In this document: in pieces, positions 1 through 8,372 of the stretch
Position numbering within the stretch: the stretch's first letter is position 1
Layout: each line of letters begins with the position of its first letter
NCBI RefSeq assembly: GCF_900589395.1
Contig: NZ_UUIS01000060.1
Coordinates: 59,145 to 123,144, forward strand
DNA from: Pseudomonas viridiflava
GTDB taxonomy: Bacteria; Pseudomonadota; Gammaproteobacteria; Pseudomonadales; Pseudomonadaceae
Length of the DNA: 64,000 nucleotides
Direction of reading: 5' to 3'
Program-made: the position numbers and the translations under genes
The notes under the pieces: model-generated
Seen by the model: only the letters and a program-made list of their open reading frames with translations
Database searches by the model: none
Told to the model about the DNA's origin: nothing

Positions 1-1
1 A

Positions 2-727
2 AAGTCGTTCAGTGAACAACTGCAATTGCCCGCAGTGATCAAAGCGGCAGACTTCAGCCTCAAGCTGGTCAATGACAATGATGACCCCTGGTCCCAGGCA
101 TTCGACAGCCAGCGCGGCAATGCCTCATCGACCTTGCTGCCGCTCGAGGAAATCCAGTACCCGCAAGCCGACGGCGAAACCGATGGCTACAATGCCCAAC
201 AGGATTTTGCGACCTACGAACTCAACATCGTCAATCACAGCCCTGGCGGCTATTGCCTGGCCTGGCACAAGGAAGTCCCCAGCCAGTTGCAGGCCGGTGA
301 AGTGATTGGGTTGCAGGATGAAAGCGGGCCGGGCTGGAGCATCGCCATCGTGCGCTGGATACGCCAGGTGCGCAGCGGTGGCACGCAGATGGGCATCGAA
401 CTGATCGCACCGTTTGCCCAGCCGTGCGGCATGCAACTGGTTGGCGAAGAGCTGAGCAGCCAGTACCTTCGCAGCCTGATGCTGCCCGAGGTGCGCCCGC
501 TGGAAAAACCGCCCACCGTGCTGGCACCGCGGCTGCCTTTCAAGGAAGGCAGCAAGGTGCTGATAAACATCAACGGCGATGAAAAACGCGCTGCCCTCAA
601 GACCCGTCATATCGCCAGTGCCAGCTACAACCAGTTCGAGTACCAGCTATTCGAGGCGCCGAAAGTCGCCGGCAACGAGAAGGGCCGTGCCGGCGAAGAG
701 TTCGACTCGCTCTGGGGAACGCTCTGA
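2..727 (+). CDS. PilZ-like protein, 5' end cut by the window edge
   Basis: The frame is open to the left edge, so the true start lies outside the window and only the C-terminal part (about 241 residues) is visible. The last 190 residues include a stretch with the feel of a PilZ domain: a Ser-Pro-Gly-Gly turn, then GEVIGLQ, then a basic-aromatic strand IVRWIR and a GTQMGIELI strand. PilZ domains bind c-di-GMP, but the N-terminal RxxxR motif that would contact the ligand is not evident here. It lies next to serB, transcribed toward it (convergent), as in other pseudomonads from memory. Function is unproven; a PilZ-related sensor or adaptor is the best guess. Confidence 0.6.
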   Translation, partial: KSFSEQLQLPAVIKAADFSLKLVNDNDDPWSQAFDSQRGNASSTLLPLEEIQYPQADGETDGYNAQQDFATYELNIVNHSPGGYCLAWHKEVPSQLQAGEVIGLQDESGPGWSIAIVRWIRQVRSGGTQMGIELIAPFAQPCGMQLVGEELSSQYLRSLMLPEVRPLEKPPTVLAPRLPFKEGSKVLININGDEKRAALKTRHIASASYNQFEYQLFEAPKVAGNEKGRAGEEFDSLWGTL

Positions 728-757
728 CCGCGGCCGCCAGCCTTTGAAGCCTGCCGC

Positions 758-1972
758 TTAATGACGACCTTCGCGGTCGCGAAAGCCCAGCAGGTATAGC
801 ACGCCATCCAGGCCCAGGGTCGAGATCGCCTGCCTGGCTGACTGCTTGACCAGCGGCTTGGCACGGAAAGCCACGCCCAGGCCGGCAATGGCCAGCATCG
901 GCAGGTCATTGGCACCGTCGCCCACGGCAATGGTCTGTTCCAGGCTCAAGCCTTCCTTGTGCGCCAGCTCACGCAGCAGGTCGGCCTTGCGCTGGGCATC
1001 GACGATCGGCTCTACGGCGACACCGGTGACCCGGCCGTCGACCACTTCCAGCTCATTGGCAAACACATAGTCGATGCCCAGCTTTTGCTGCAGCTGCTTG
1101 GCAAAGTAGGTAAAGCCGCCCGACAGGATCGCCGTCTTGTACCCCAGGCGCTTGAGTTCGGCGAACAGGTTTTCAGCCCCCTCGGTCAGGCGCAGCGACG
1201 CGCCGATTTCGTCCAGCACACCGATGTCCAGCCCTTTAAGCAGCGCCAGGCGCTCCTTGAAGCTGGCACGGAAATCCAGCTCGCCGGCCATGGCGCGCTC
1301 GGTGATGGCCGAGACCTGCTCACCCACGCCGGCCGCCTTGGCCAGCTCATCGATGACCTCGGCCTCGATCAGGGTCGAGTCCATGTCGAACACGGCCAGG
1401 CGCCGGTTGCGGCGGAACAGCGAGTCCTGCTGGAACGCGATGTCGACATTCAACTCTTGCGCGACGCTGAGAAATTCGGCCTGCAGCGCCTTGAGATCAC
1501 CGGCTTCACCACGCACCGAAAATTCGATGCAGCCCTTGCTTTTGTCGGCCGGCGTATCAAGTGGCGTGCGCCCGGACAGCCGATCAATCTGGTCGATATT
1601 CAAGCCATGACGGGCAATGATCGAACTGACGCACTGCAACTGCTCGGCCGTGACCTTGCGGGTCAGCAGGGTGACGATATGCCGGGCCTTGCCCTGGCCA
1701 TCGACCCAATGCTGGTAATCCTGCTCGGAAACAGGGGTAAAACGCACTTGTTGGTCGAGCTTGTAGGCGGTGAACAAAACCTCTTTGAGCACCGAGGAAC
1801 CCTGCACCGTATCCGGAATCTCAACCAGGATGCCAAACGACAGCGTGTCGTGAATCACTGCCTGACCAATATCGAGAATGTTCACGCCACCCTGGGCGAG
1901 AGCGCCGGTGATGGCTGCGGTGAGACCGGGACGATCCTCACCAGTGATGTTAATCAGGACGATTTCGCGCAA
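758..1972 (-). CDS. serB: Phosphoserine phosphatase SerB, with N-terminal ACT domains
   Basis: Last step of serine biosynthesis: hydrolyses O-phosphoserine to serine in the cytoplasm. The 404-residue protein is the long pseudomonad form. Residues 1-180 carry ACT-type regulatory sequence (starts VLINITGEDRPGLTAAIT), and the HAD phosphatase domain follows. HAD motif I is DMDSTLI with the nucleophile Asp196 and the acid/base Asp198; motif II is ILSGGFTYF; motif IV is VGDGANDLPML near the C-terminus. It is divergent from the AhpA-type gene at 2103, and the 130 bp between them must hold both promoters. This divergent serB/ytjB arrangement is also known from Escherichia coli. Confidence 0.96.
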   Translation of the reverse strand: MREIVLINITGEDRPGLTAAITGALAQGGVNILDIGQAVIHDTLSFGILVEIPDTVQGSSVLKEVLFTAYKLDQQVRFTPVSEQDYQHWVDGQGKARHIVTLLTRKVTAEQLQCVSSIIARHGLNIDQIDRLSGRTPLDTPADKSKGCIEFSVRGEAGDLKALQAEFLSVAQELNVDIAFQQDSLFRRNRRLAVFDMDSTLIEAEVIDELAKAAGVGEQVSAITERAMAGELDFRASFKERLALLKGLDIGVLDEIGASLRLTEGAENLFAELKRLGYKTAILSGGFTYFAKQLQQKLGIDYVFANELEVVDGRVTGVAVEPIVDAQRKADLLRELAHKEGLSLEQTIAVGDGANDLPMLAIAGLGVAFRAKPLVKQSARQAISTLGLDGVLYLLGFRDREGRH

Positions 1973-2102
1973 GGCGCACCCCCGCTATGGAAAAAAACCG
2001 CATTCTACCTGCTTTCAAGGCCTATCGGGCACAGCCAGCGCTTTGCCGTCTCTGGGTCGATCGTTATACTGCGCGGCAACTTCTTCGAAAGAGCCGTGCT
2101 CT

Positions 2103-3632
2103 GTGAACCGGCCCACGCCCGTCAAATCCGATAACTTCTTCCTGCTGATCTTTCGTGCCCTGCGTCATCGCCGTGTACCGATTGCGCTGCGTATCGCCAG
2201 CCATAACGTGATTCTGGTGGCGCTGGCGCTGGTGATCTATGCCGGGGTCATGGGCTTGCAGTTCAAGCAGGCCATGCACGAGCAGGCCGATGCCCTCGGC
2301 CAGGCCCTGACCACTCAGACCGCGACCTCGGCCACCGAACTGCTGGTGGCCAACGACATTCTCAGCCTCAATGTGCTGCTGGGTAACCTGGTCAAGAATC
2401 CGCTGGTGGCGCATGCGGCGATCTACAGTGTCGACAATCGCATCCTGGCCGAGGCCGGGCAGCGCCCCAGAAGCGGGCTGCTGGGTGAAAGCCAGGGCCT
2501 GTACGAAATCAAGATCACGTTCCAGGACGTGATGGCCGGCCACTTGCGCATCAGCCTGGACATGTCGCAATTCCAGCAGCCGCTGACCATCAGCCTGCAA
2601 AGCATGGGCATCCTGGCCGGGATCCTGCTGGCGCTGGCGCTGGCCCTCAGCCTGCGCCTGGGGCGGCACATCTCGACGCCGCTCATGCAGTTGCGCCTGT
2701 GGCTGCGTCACATCGACCCCTACACCCCGGGCACCGAGCGCCAGGATGAAGTGGGCGACCTGGCCCGTCAGCTGCGCGCTTCGTTCGCGCCGCCGATCCC
2801 GGAGCCGGAGCCAGAGCCTGAGTTCGACCCTGAGCTGGACGAAGACTTGGATGACCCATCGTTTTCGGCCCACGACCAGCCAATCATCGAGAAACCGGCC
2901 AGGCCACGCCCACACCAGGTGGCGGCACCCGTGCCGGTGTCGCGCCGCCTGGTGGCCGAGGAAGACCTGGACGACGACGACGCCTTCGCCGACCTGCGCG
3001 AGCACGCCGCACCTGCGGTACGCCCGACAGCCATGCCGGTCCCGGTCGCGCCGGTCTATAGCGAGCCCCAGCATACGGCGATCCTGGCTGCCCAGCTGGG
3101 CGCGCAGGACCAGTTGCGCCGCCTGCCACGTGCACGCCTGACCGATTTGCAGCAGCGCTACCGCGAATGCCTGGACCAGGCCGCCTCGCTGTACGACGGC
3201 GAAGTGCACACCCTCAACGACGGCAGCACCCTGTTGCTGTTCCACAGCCAGGTCAGTGGCGAGGACTACCTCACCAACGCCATCTGCTGCGGCGAACTGC
3301 TGCGCGCCCTGAGCCACGCCTTGCAGGTCGAAGTCGCTGACAGCGGCATCACCCTGCAACTGCAACTGGGCCTGACCCTGGATGACAGCCGCAAAGGCCT
3401 GAGCCAGATCGACCTGTTGCTGACCAAGAAGGCGCAGGATGCCCTGGCTTTGTCGCAACACAGCCGCAACCTGCTGTTGGTGGAACGCTCGATCAACGAC
3501 GACGAACTGATCCGCCAGCGTGCGCGCATCCGCCCCATCGCCAGCCCCGAAGGCGCCTGCTGCGTGGAGCGCCTGATGGAGCCCTACCCGTCGATGCTCG
3601 AACGCCAACTGGCACGCATGCACGACCTGTAA
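2103..3632 (+). CDS. AhpA/YtjB-type (SMP_2) membrane protein
   Basis: The frame is open upstream, but GTG at 2103 is the sensible start: it begins VNRPTPVKSDNF and gives 509 residues, without running into serB. There is one membrane segment near residues 30-50 (VILVALALVIYAGVMG), a periplasmic stretch of about 115 residues, a second membrane segment near 163-185, and then a cytoplasmic HAMP-like linker. Residues 230-260 are a Pro/Glu/Asp run (PEPEPEPEFDPELDEDLDD) followed by a Pro- and Ala-rich spacer. The last 190 residues look like a degenerate nucleotide-cyclase-like fold (ARLTDLQQRYRECL...). E. coli YtjB/AhpA, beside serB, is the namesake. The molecular role is not established. Confidence 0.8.
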   Translation: MNRPTPVKSDNFFLLIFRALRHRRVPIALRIASHNVILVALALVIYAGVMGLQFKQAMHEQADALGQALTTQTATSATELLVANDILSLNVLLGNLVKNPLVAHAAIYSVDNRILAEAGQRPRSGLLGESQGLYEIKITFQDVMAGHLRISLDMSQFQQPLTISLQSMGILAGILLALALALSLRLGRHISTPLMQLRLWLRHIDPYTPGTERQDEVGDLARQLRASFAPPIPEPEPEPEFDPELDEDLDDPSFSAHDQPIIEKPARPRPHQVAAPVPVSRRLVAEEDLDDDDAFADLREHAAPAVRPTAMPVPVAPVYSEPQHTAILAAQLGAQDQLRRLPRARLTDLQQRYRECLDQAASLYDGEVHTLNDGSTLLLFHSQVSGEDYLTNAICCGELLRALSHALQVEVADSGITLQLQLGLTLDDSRKGLSQIDLLLTKKAQDALALSQHSRNLLLVERSINDDELIRQRARIRPIASPEGACCVERLMEPYPSMLERQLARMHDL

Positions 3633-3689
3633 AACACCACTGGCCGTGGTAGGAGCGCGCCCCTGCCAAGCCGGCGGTGGTTGAGGAAA

Positions 3690-3717
3690 GCGCGCAGCCC
3701 CGGACGGGCCTGCGCGC
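3690..3717. terminator. GC hairpin between convergent genes
   Basis: GCGCGCAG at 3690 pairs with CTGCGCGC ending at 3717 around a 12-base loop. It sits between the convergent ends of the AhpA-type gene and the PqiC-type gene. There is no T tract on either strand, so it is at best a weak or Rho-assisted bidirectional terminator. A remnant of the GTAGGAGCGCGC repeat end lies just before it at 3650. Confidence 0.35.
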
Positions 3718-3727
3718 AGAGGCGCGA

Positions 3728-4429
3728 TCAGAAGCGGAACACTTCCAGATCGGTACGGATGGGTGCGGCCATGGGGATTTTCGGCTTGTCGGCCTGAGGC
3801 TTGGCACGCACGATGGGCGCGGACTTTTTCGGCTCTTCGACCTGCCAGGAGACCGGTTTGATCGCCGTGCTGATCTGGTCGGCCAGGCGCTGTAACAGCA
3901 GGCCCTGGGCCTTGACCTGAGCGGCCGTAGTGCCGTTGTGGACTTCTTGCAGATGCACCAGGCGGCTGTCGCGAACCCTGCCCTTGCGGTCCAGAAGACG
4001 CCATTGCGCATCAAGGATGGCCGGCTGCTTGCTGCCGGAGTCCAGGCGGGTGATCGACAGGATCACCTGGACATCGGGCACGAAATTGGCACCGTGTGCC
4101 GGGGCCAGGACCACGCGCTGGCTGTCGAGCTTCCAGGCCACCTGGCGCAATAACAACTGGTCAATGTCGGAAGACAGGTTACCGGCCCAGCGACCGTCGC
4201 GGGCGGCAGTCAGGGTGCCGTCGGGCTGGCGTTGCAGAAGGGTTTCGCGTTGCAGGTAGTCAGCGACTGAAACCGGCCCCAGCAGCACGGCCAGTCCGGC
4301 ACCCTGCCTGGGCTGGCCGGGTTCGCCGCTGTCAAGCTGATACAACGCGGCCGGGGGGTTCACGCTGCAACCGGCCAGGCCAAGTACACCGGTCATCAGC
4401 AAAATCATGGGAAGGCGTAGGAAATTCAT
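3728..4429 (-). CDS. PqiC-type (ABC transport auxiliary) lipoprotein
   Basis: A 233-residue outer-membrane or periplasmic lipoprotein. The N-terminus is a lipoprotein signal with lipobox LAGC (lipidated Cys21). After it comes PPAALYQLDSG, the usual opening of the PqiC/YmbA auxiliary-component family, which partners MCE proteins (PqiB, YebT) or ABC importers in phospholipid traffic between membranes. No MCE or permease gene is next to it here, so it is an orphan member. It sits 181 bp downstream of parC on the same strand and could be read from the parE-parC unit or from its own promoter in that gap. Confidence 0.8.
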   Translation of the reverse strand: MNFLRLPMILLMTGVLGLAGCSVNPPAALYQLDSGEPGQPRQGAGLAVLLGPVSVADYLQRETLLQRQPDGTLTAARDGRWAGNLSSDIDQLLLRQVAWKLDSQRVVLAPAHGANFVPDVQVILSITRLDSGSKQPAILDAQWRLLDRKGRVRDSRLVHLQEVHNGTTAAQVKAQGLLLQRLADQISTAIKPVSWQVEEPKKSAPIVRAKPQADKPKIPMAAPIRTDLEVFRF

Positions 4430-4610
4430 CGTCCCGTCCAGGAACCTGTGAGCGGCAGGTTACGAATTGAAAGCTCGTCAGCGTCATACAGGCATTGAGC
4501 CACGCCTGCTTAAAGACCCCATATCATCCGTGAATATCGGCCATGACTCCAGCGATTCTGCGGCGATCTTCGGGGCAAAACGAAGACCGCTGGCAGTAAA
4601 TGGGGGTTTT

Positions 4611-6866
4611 TCAGCCGTTTTCCACCCATAACGCGTCAACGCGCTGAAAACCTCGGGGCAGCTTGTTGCCCCGCCGCCCACGCTCGCCCTTGTAGTGCTC
4701 CAGGTCATCGGCCTTGAGTGACAGGGTGCGCTTGCCGGCCTGCAACACCAGGGTCGCGCCTTGCGGGATGACCGCCAGATCGCTCACATACTCTTCACGG
4801 CTGGCCACCCGGTCGCCCGGCACGCCAATGATCTTGTTGCCCTTGCCCTTGCCCAGTTGCGGCAGGTCACTGATGCGGAACACCAACAGCCGGCCTTCGG
4901 TGGTCACCGCCGCCAGCCAGTTATTCTCGCGGTCGCCCACCGGGCGCGGCGGGATGACCCTGGAGCCTGCCGGCAGGCTCAGCAGTGCCTTGCCAGCCTT
5001 GTTCTTGGCTTGCAGGTCTTCGCCCTTGACCACAAACCCGTAGCCGGCATCGGAAGCAATCACATACAGCGCTTCGTCATCGGGCAGCAGCACGCACTCG
5101 AAGCTGGCGCCTGGTGGTGGTTGCAGCTTGCCGGTCAGTGGCTCGCCCTGCCCCCTGGCCGATGGCAGGGTGTGTGCGGCCACCGAATAACTGCGCCCAC
5201 TGGAGTCGATGAACACCGCAAACTGATTGGACCGTCCGATGGCCGAGGTCTTGAACCCGTCACCGGCCTTGTACGACAGGCCGGTGGCATCGATGTCGTG
5301 CCCCTTGCCGCAGCGCACCCAGCCCTTTTCGGACAACACGACGGTGACCGGCTCAGTCGGCATCAGCTCGTTTTCCGACAGCGCACGCGCCTCGGCGCGC
5401 TCGACGATCGGCGAACGGCGGTCATCGCCATAGGTTTCGGCATCGGCGATAAGCTCGGTGCGCACCAGCTTGCGCAGTTTGGTGTCGCTGCCCAGCAGGG
5501 CCTTGAGCTTGGCCTGCTCCTTGAGCAAGGCGTCCTGCTCGCCACGCAGCTTCATCTCTTCGAGCCGCGCCAGTTGCCGCAGGCGGGTGTCGAGGATGTA
5601 GTCGGCCTGGATTTCCGACAGCCCGAAGCGGGCGATCAAGTCGGCCTTGGGATGCTCGGCGGTGCGGATGATGTGGATGACTTCATCCAGGTTCAAGTAG
5701 GCCGTCAGCAAGCCTTCCAACAGGTGCAGGCGGTGCTCGACCTTGTCCAGGCGGAACTGCAGGCGGCGGCGCACGGTACTGATGCGGAACGCCAGCCACT
5801 CGTTGAGCAGCATGCGCAGGTTCTTGAGCTGCGGCTTGCCGTCCAGGCCGATGATGTTGATGTTGACCCGGTAGCTGGACTCCAGATCAGTGGTGGCGAA
5901 CAGATGCTGCATCAGCTCGCCGGCATCGATGCGGTTGGAACGCGGGATGATCACGATGCGGCACGGGTTCTCGTGGTCCGACTCGTCACGCAGGTCCGCG
6001 ACCATCGGCAGCTTCTTGGCCTGCATCTGGGCGGCGATCTGCTCCAGCACCTTGGCCCCGGAGACCTGGTGCGGCAAGGCGGTCACCACGATGTCGCCGT
6101 CTTCGACCCGGTACACGGCGCGCATGCGCACCGAGCCCTTGCCGGTTTCGTAAAGCTTGAGCAGGTCGGCACGCGGAGTGATGATCTCGGCTTCGGTCGG
6201 ATAGTCCGGGCCTTGGATATGCTCGCACAGCTGTTCGACCGTGGCCTTGGGCTCATCGAGCAGACGTACGCAGGCGCTGGCCACTTCGCGCAGGTTGTGC
6301 GGCGGCACGTCGGTGGCCATGCCCACGGCAATGCCGGTGGTGCCATTGAGCAGGATGTTGGGCAGGCGCGCCGGCAACACGGCCGGCTCATCGAGGGTGC
6401 CGTCGAAGTTGGGCACCCAGTCGGCCGTGCCCTGGCCCAGTTCGCTGAGCAGCACTTCGGAATAGCGCGACAGCCGCGCCTCGGTGTAGCGCATGGCCGC
6501 GAACGACTTGGGATCGTCCGGCGCACCCCAGTTGCCCTGGCCATCGACCAGGGTGTAGCGGTAGCTGAACGGCTGGGCCATCAACACCATGGCTTCGTAG
6601 CAGGCCGAGTCGCCGTGCGGGTGGAACTTGCCGAGTACGTCGCCGACGGTGCGGGCCGACTTCTTGTGTTTGGCGTCGGCGCCCAGGCCCAGCTCGCTCA
6701 TGGCATACACGATGCGGCGCTGAACCGGCTTGAGGCCGTCGCCGATGTGCGGCAAGGCACGGTCCATGATCACGTACATGGAATAGTTGAGGTAGGCCTG
6801 TTCGGTGAAGTCGGCCAGGGAGCGGCGTTCGACGCCGTCCAGGCTGAGGTCAAGGGAGTCGCTCAT
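4611..6866 (-). CDS. parC: DNA topoisomerase IV subunit A (ParC)
   Basis: Decatenates daughter chromosomes as a ParC2ParE2 enzyme. The frame opens further upstream, but ATG at 6866 (MSDSLDLSLDGVERRSLADF) is the family start and gives 751 residues. The breakage-reunion domain is N-terminal, with the catalytic Arg126-Tyr127 in AAMRYTEARLS. The quinolone-resistance region reads HPHGDSACYEAM, with Ser87 and Glu91, the residues found in susceptible strains. The C-terminal third is the DNA-wrapping beta-pinwheel. It is the last gene of the run parE, phytase-like, retropepsin-like, parC, 13 bp after the protease gene. Confidence 0.97.
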   Translation of the reverse strand: MSDSLDLSLDGVERRSLADFTEQAYLNYSMYVIMDRALPHIGDGLKPVQRRIVYAMSELGLGADAKHKKSARTVGDVLGKFHPHGDSACYEAMVLMAQPFSYRYTLVDGQGNWGAPDDPKSFAAMRYTEARLSRYSEVLLSELGQGTADWVPNFDGTLDEPAVLPARLPNILLNGTTGIAVGMATDVPPHNLREVASACVRLLDEPKATVEQLCEHIQGPDYPTEAEIITPRADLLKLYETGKGSVRMRAVYRVEDGDIVVTALPHQVSGAKVLEQIAAQMQAKKLPMVADLRDESDHENPCRIVIIPRSNRIDAGELMQHLFATTDLESSYRVNINIIGLDGKPQLKNLRMLLNEWLAFRISTVRRRLQFRLDKVEHRLHLLEGLLTAYLNLDEVIHIIRTAEHPKADLIARFGLSEIQADYILDTRLRQLARLEEMKLRGEQDALLKEQAKLKALLGSDTKLRKLVRTELIADAETYGDDRRSPIVERAEARALSENELMPTEPVTVVLSEKGWVRCGKGHDIDATGLSYKAGDGFKTSAIGRSNQFAVFIDSSGRSYSVAAHTLPSARGQGEPLTGKLQPPPGASFECVLLPDDEALYVIASDAGYGFVVKGEDLQAKNKAGKALLSLPAGSRVIPPRPVGDRENNWLAAVTTEGRLLVFRISDLPQLGKGKGNKIIGVPGDRVASREEYVSDLAVIPQGATLVLQAGKRTLSLKADDLEHYKGERGRRGNKLPRGFQRVDALWVENG

Positions 6867-6879
6867 GCGGGCCTCGTTA

Positions 6880-7401
6880 TTAAGGGGTCGTCTGGCGCAG
6901 CAGCAAGGTGCCGCCACGCTGGGTAAATTCGAGTTGTTTCATGGCACTCATGCCCAGCAGGACCTCATCGCCGTCCAGGCTGGGGGTCACCAGCGCGCGC
7001 ACATCGCGCAGCACGATCTCGCCCAGCTGGACCCGGTCCAGGCGGGTACGAAAGCCCTGCACGCGGCCGTTGGCGGTGCTGACCGTGACCGGTACGCCAC
7101 GCTCCAGGCCCAGTTCGTCGGCCAGCTCGCCGGGGATGGCGACATCGGTGGCGCCGGTGTCGATCATGAACGGTACGGCGCGGTCGTTGATGCGTGCGGT
7201 GCCGACAAAATGCCCCTGGCGGTTGCCCACCAGGCGCACTTCTATCGCCCCCTGGGTGTGCACCGACTCCATGGCAGTATTGGGGTTGTGCTGCTTGTCT
7301 TCCCATGCGCCAAAAAAGCGCGTGGCCAGAAACAGGCCCGCCGCCCAGGCCATGATCATCAGGATCTTGCCGGCACGCCGGCCGGGCTGCGGTGAGGTCA
7401 T
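6880..7401 (-). CDS. Membrane-anchored retropepsin-like aspartic protease (clan AA)
   Basis: A 173-residue protein with an N-terminal membrane anchor (residues 12-30, KILMIMAWAAGLFLATRFF) and one retropepsin-type domain outside the membrane. The catalytic motif FMIDTGATDVAIP puts the active Asp at residue 81. The closing part (LLGMSAMKQLEFTQRGGTLLL) has the LLG-M turn of the TIGR02281-type family. A single domain means it must work as a dimer. Substrate unknown. It overlaps the phytase-like gene by 4 bp (ATGA), so the two are translationally coupled, and it runs straight into parC. Confidence 0.85.
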   Translation of the reverse strand: MTSPQPGRRAGKILMIMAWAAGLFLATRFFGAWEDKQHNPNTAMESVHTQGAIEVRLVGNRQGHFVGTARINDRAVPFMIDTGATDVAIPGELADELGLERGVPVTVSTANGRVQGFRTRLDRVQLGEIVLRDVRALVTPSLDGDEVLLGMSAMKQLEFTQRGGTLLLRQTTP

Positions 7402-8372
7402 GGCGCGCTCCAGCCGCCGGCAGGCGCTGCAAAACGCCAGACGACGGGTCGTTTTTCACCATCGGCGCGGGCGCCGAAGTTATTGTCCGTGCCGATCCAG
7501 GCCCCGGTGTCGTCGATCACCAGCGCCTCGGTCAGGCCATAGGGCTGGTCGTAGCGCCGCTGTGGCTGCCGGGCCTCACGACCGAATGACCAGCAGCGCT
7601 CGGCCACGCCGTCTTCGGGATCACGCCGGCAAATCCGGTACACCGAACGCTCCAGGGTGAACAACTTGCCCTGGTACAGCGACAGGTCGGCAAAGTCCCA
7701 CGAGGTAATGGCCTTGTCAGCCCGGCCGGTGGGCGGATGGTCGACCTGGGCATACAACACGCAGTCCGGCGCACAGCGCCATTGCTCGCCCTCACGGCGC
7801 ACGACCAGCAGGCCGCGCTCCTGGCGCTCGGCTGCCAGCCAGAGCCGCTCGCCCTGCGGATCGACGGCAATGCCTTCGAAGATGGCATTGAAATGCTGCA
7901 GCATGCCCTTGGCGCGGGCCTGGGCCACCAGTTCAGGCGGCAAGGCCAGCCAACTGGCCGCCCCTTGCACCGGCACCTTGAGCACGGCGGCGTTGGCCTC
8001 GCTGACCACATAGCGGTTGCCCGCCGCGTCGCAACTGATGCCTTCGTAGTCCAGCGCGCCGCCGCGCACCACCGTTGACAGCGTGGCCAGCGAGCGCAGG
8101 CGCGCCGGCAGGTCGCTGTGCGGCTCGGGCACCTCGAACTCATGCGCCTCGGCCTGCCACACCGTCTGTGTGCGGTCGAGGCGATAGAGCACGCGGTCAT
8201 CGCGGTCCGACACCGTCCACAACTGACCGTCGCACAGGGCCAGGCCCGACAGGTTGCCACCGGTCATGCCCTCTACCGGGTGTTCCGAGAGCAGCTGGAG
8301 CTGCTGCAGCGGGACCTGGGCGTGGGCCTGAACCGTCAGCAAGGCCAGCGCGGCGAGCCAGGCTCGCCTCAA
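7398..8372 (-). CDS. Secreted phytase-like esterase family protein
   Basis: A 324-residue exported protein. The signal peptide MRRAWLAALALLTVQAHA ends near residue 18. The mature part reads as a beta-propeller of the 'esterase-like activity of phytase' family (PF13449-type): GGNLSGLALCDGQLWTVSDRDD, then YEGISCD, FEGIAVDPQG and ALVIDDTGAWIGTDNNFG, each a blade turn with acidic metal-binding residues. Substrate unknown. It overlaps parE by 4 bp (ATGA at 8369-8372) and the protease gene by 4 bp, so this is a tightly coupled unit in the middle of the topoisomerase IV genes. Confidence 0.8.
   Translation of the reverse strand: MRRAWLAALALLTVQAHAQVPLQQLQLLSEHPVEGMTGGNLSGLALCDGQLWTVSDRDDRVLYRLDRTQTVWQAEAHEFEVPEPHSDLPARLRSLATLSTVVRGGALDYEGISCDAAGNRYVVSEANAAVLKVPVQGAASWLALPPELVAQARAKGMLQHFNAIFEGIAVDPQGERLWLAAERQERGLLVVRREGEQWRCAPDCVLYAQVDHPPTGRADKAITSWDFADLSLYQGKLFTLERSVYRICRRDPEDGVAERCWSFGREARQPQRRYDQPYGLTEALVIDDTGAWIGTDNNFGARADGEKRPVVWRFAAPAGGWSAP

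Noticed and set aside
2064..4004. 646-residue minus-strand frame opposite the AhpA-type gene
   Set aside because: Gln/Arg-rich antisense reading that runs over the hairpin and into the PqiC-type gene in another frame.
4761..6926. 721-residue plus-strand frame opposite parC
   Set aside because: Antisense shadow of a GC-rich gene; composition is rich in Gln, His, Gly and Val as expected from reading the opposite strand, there is no family motif, and parC is beyond doubt.
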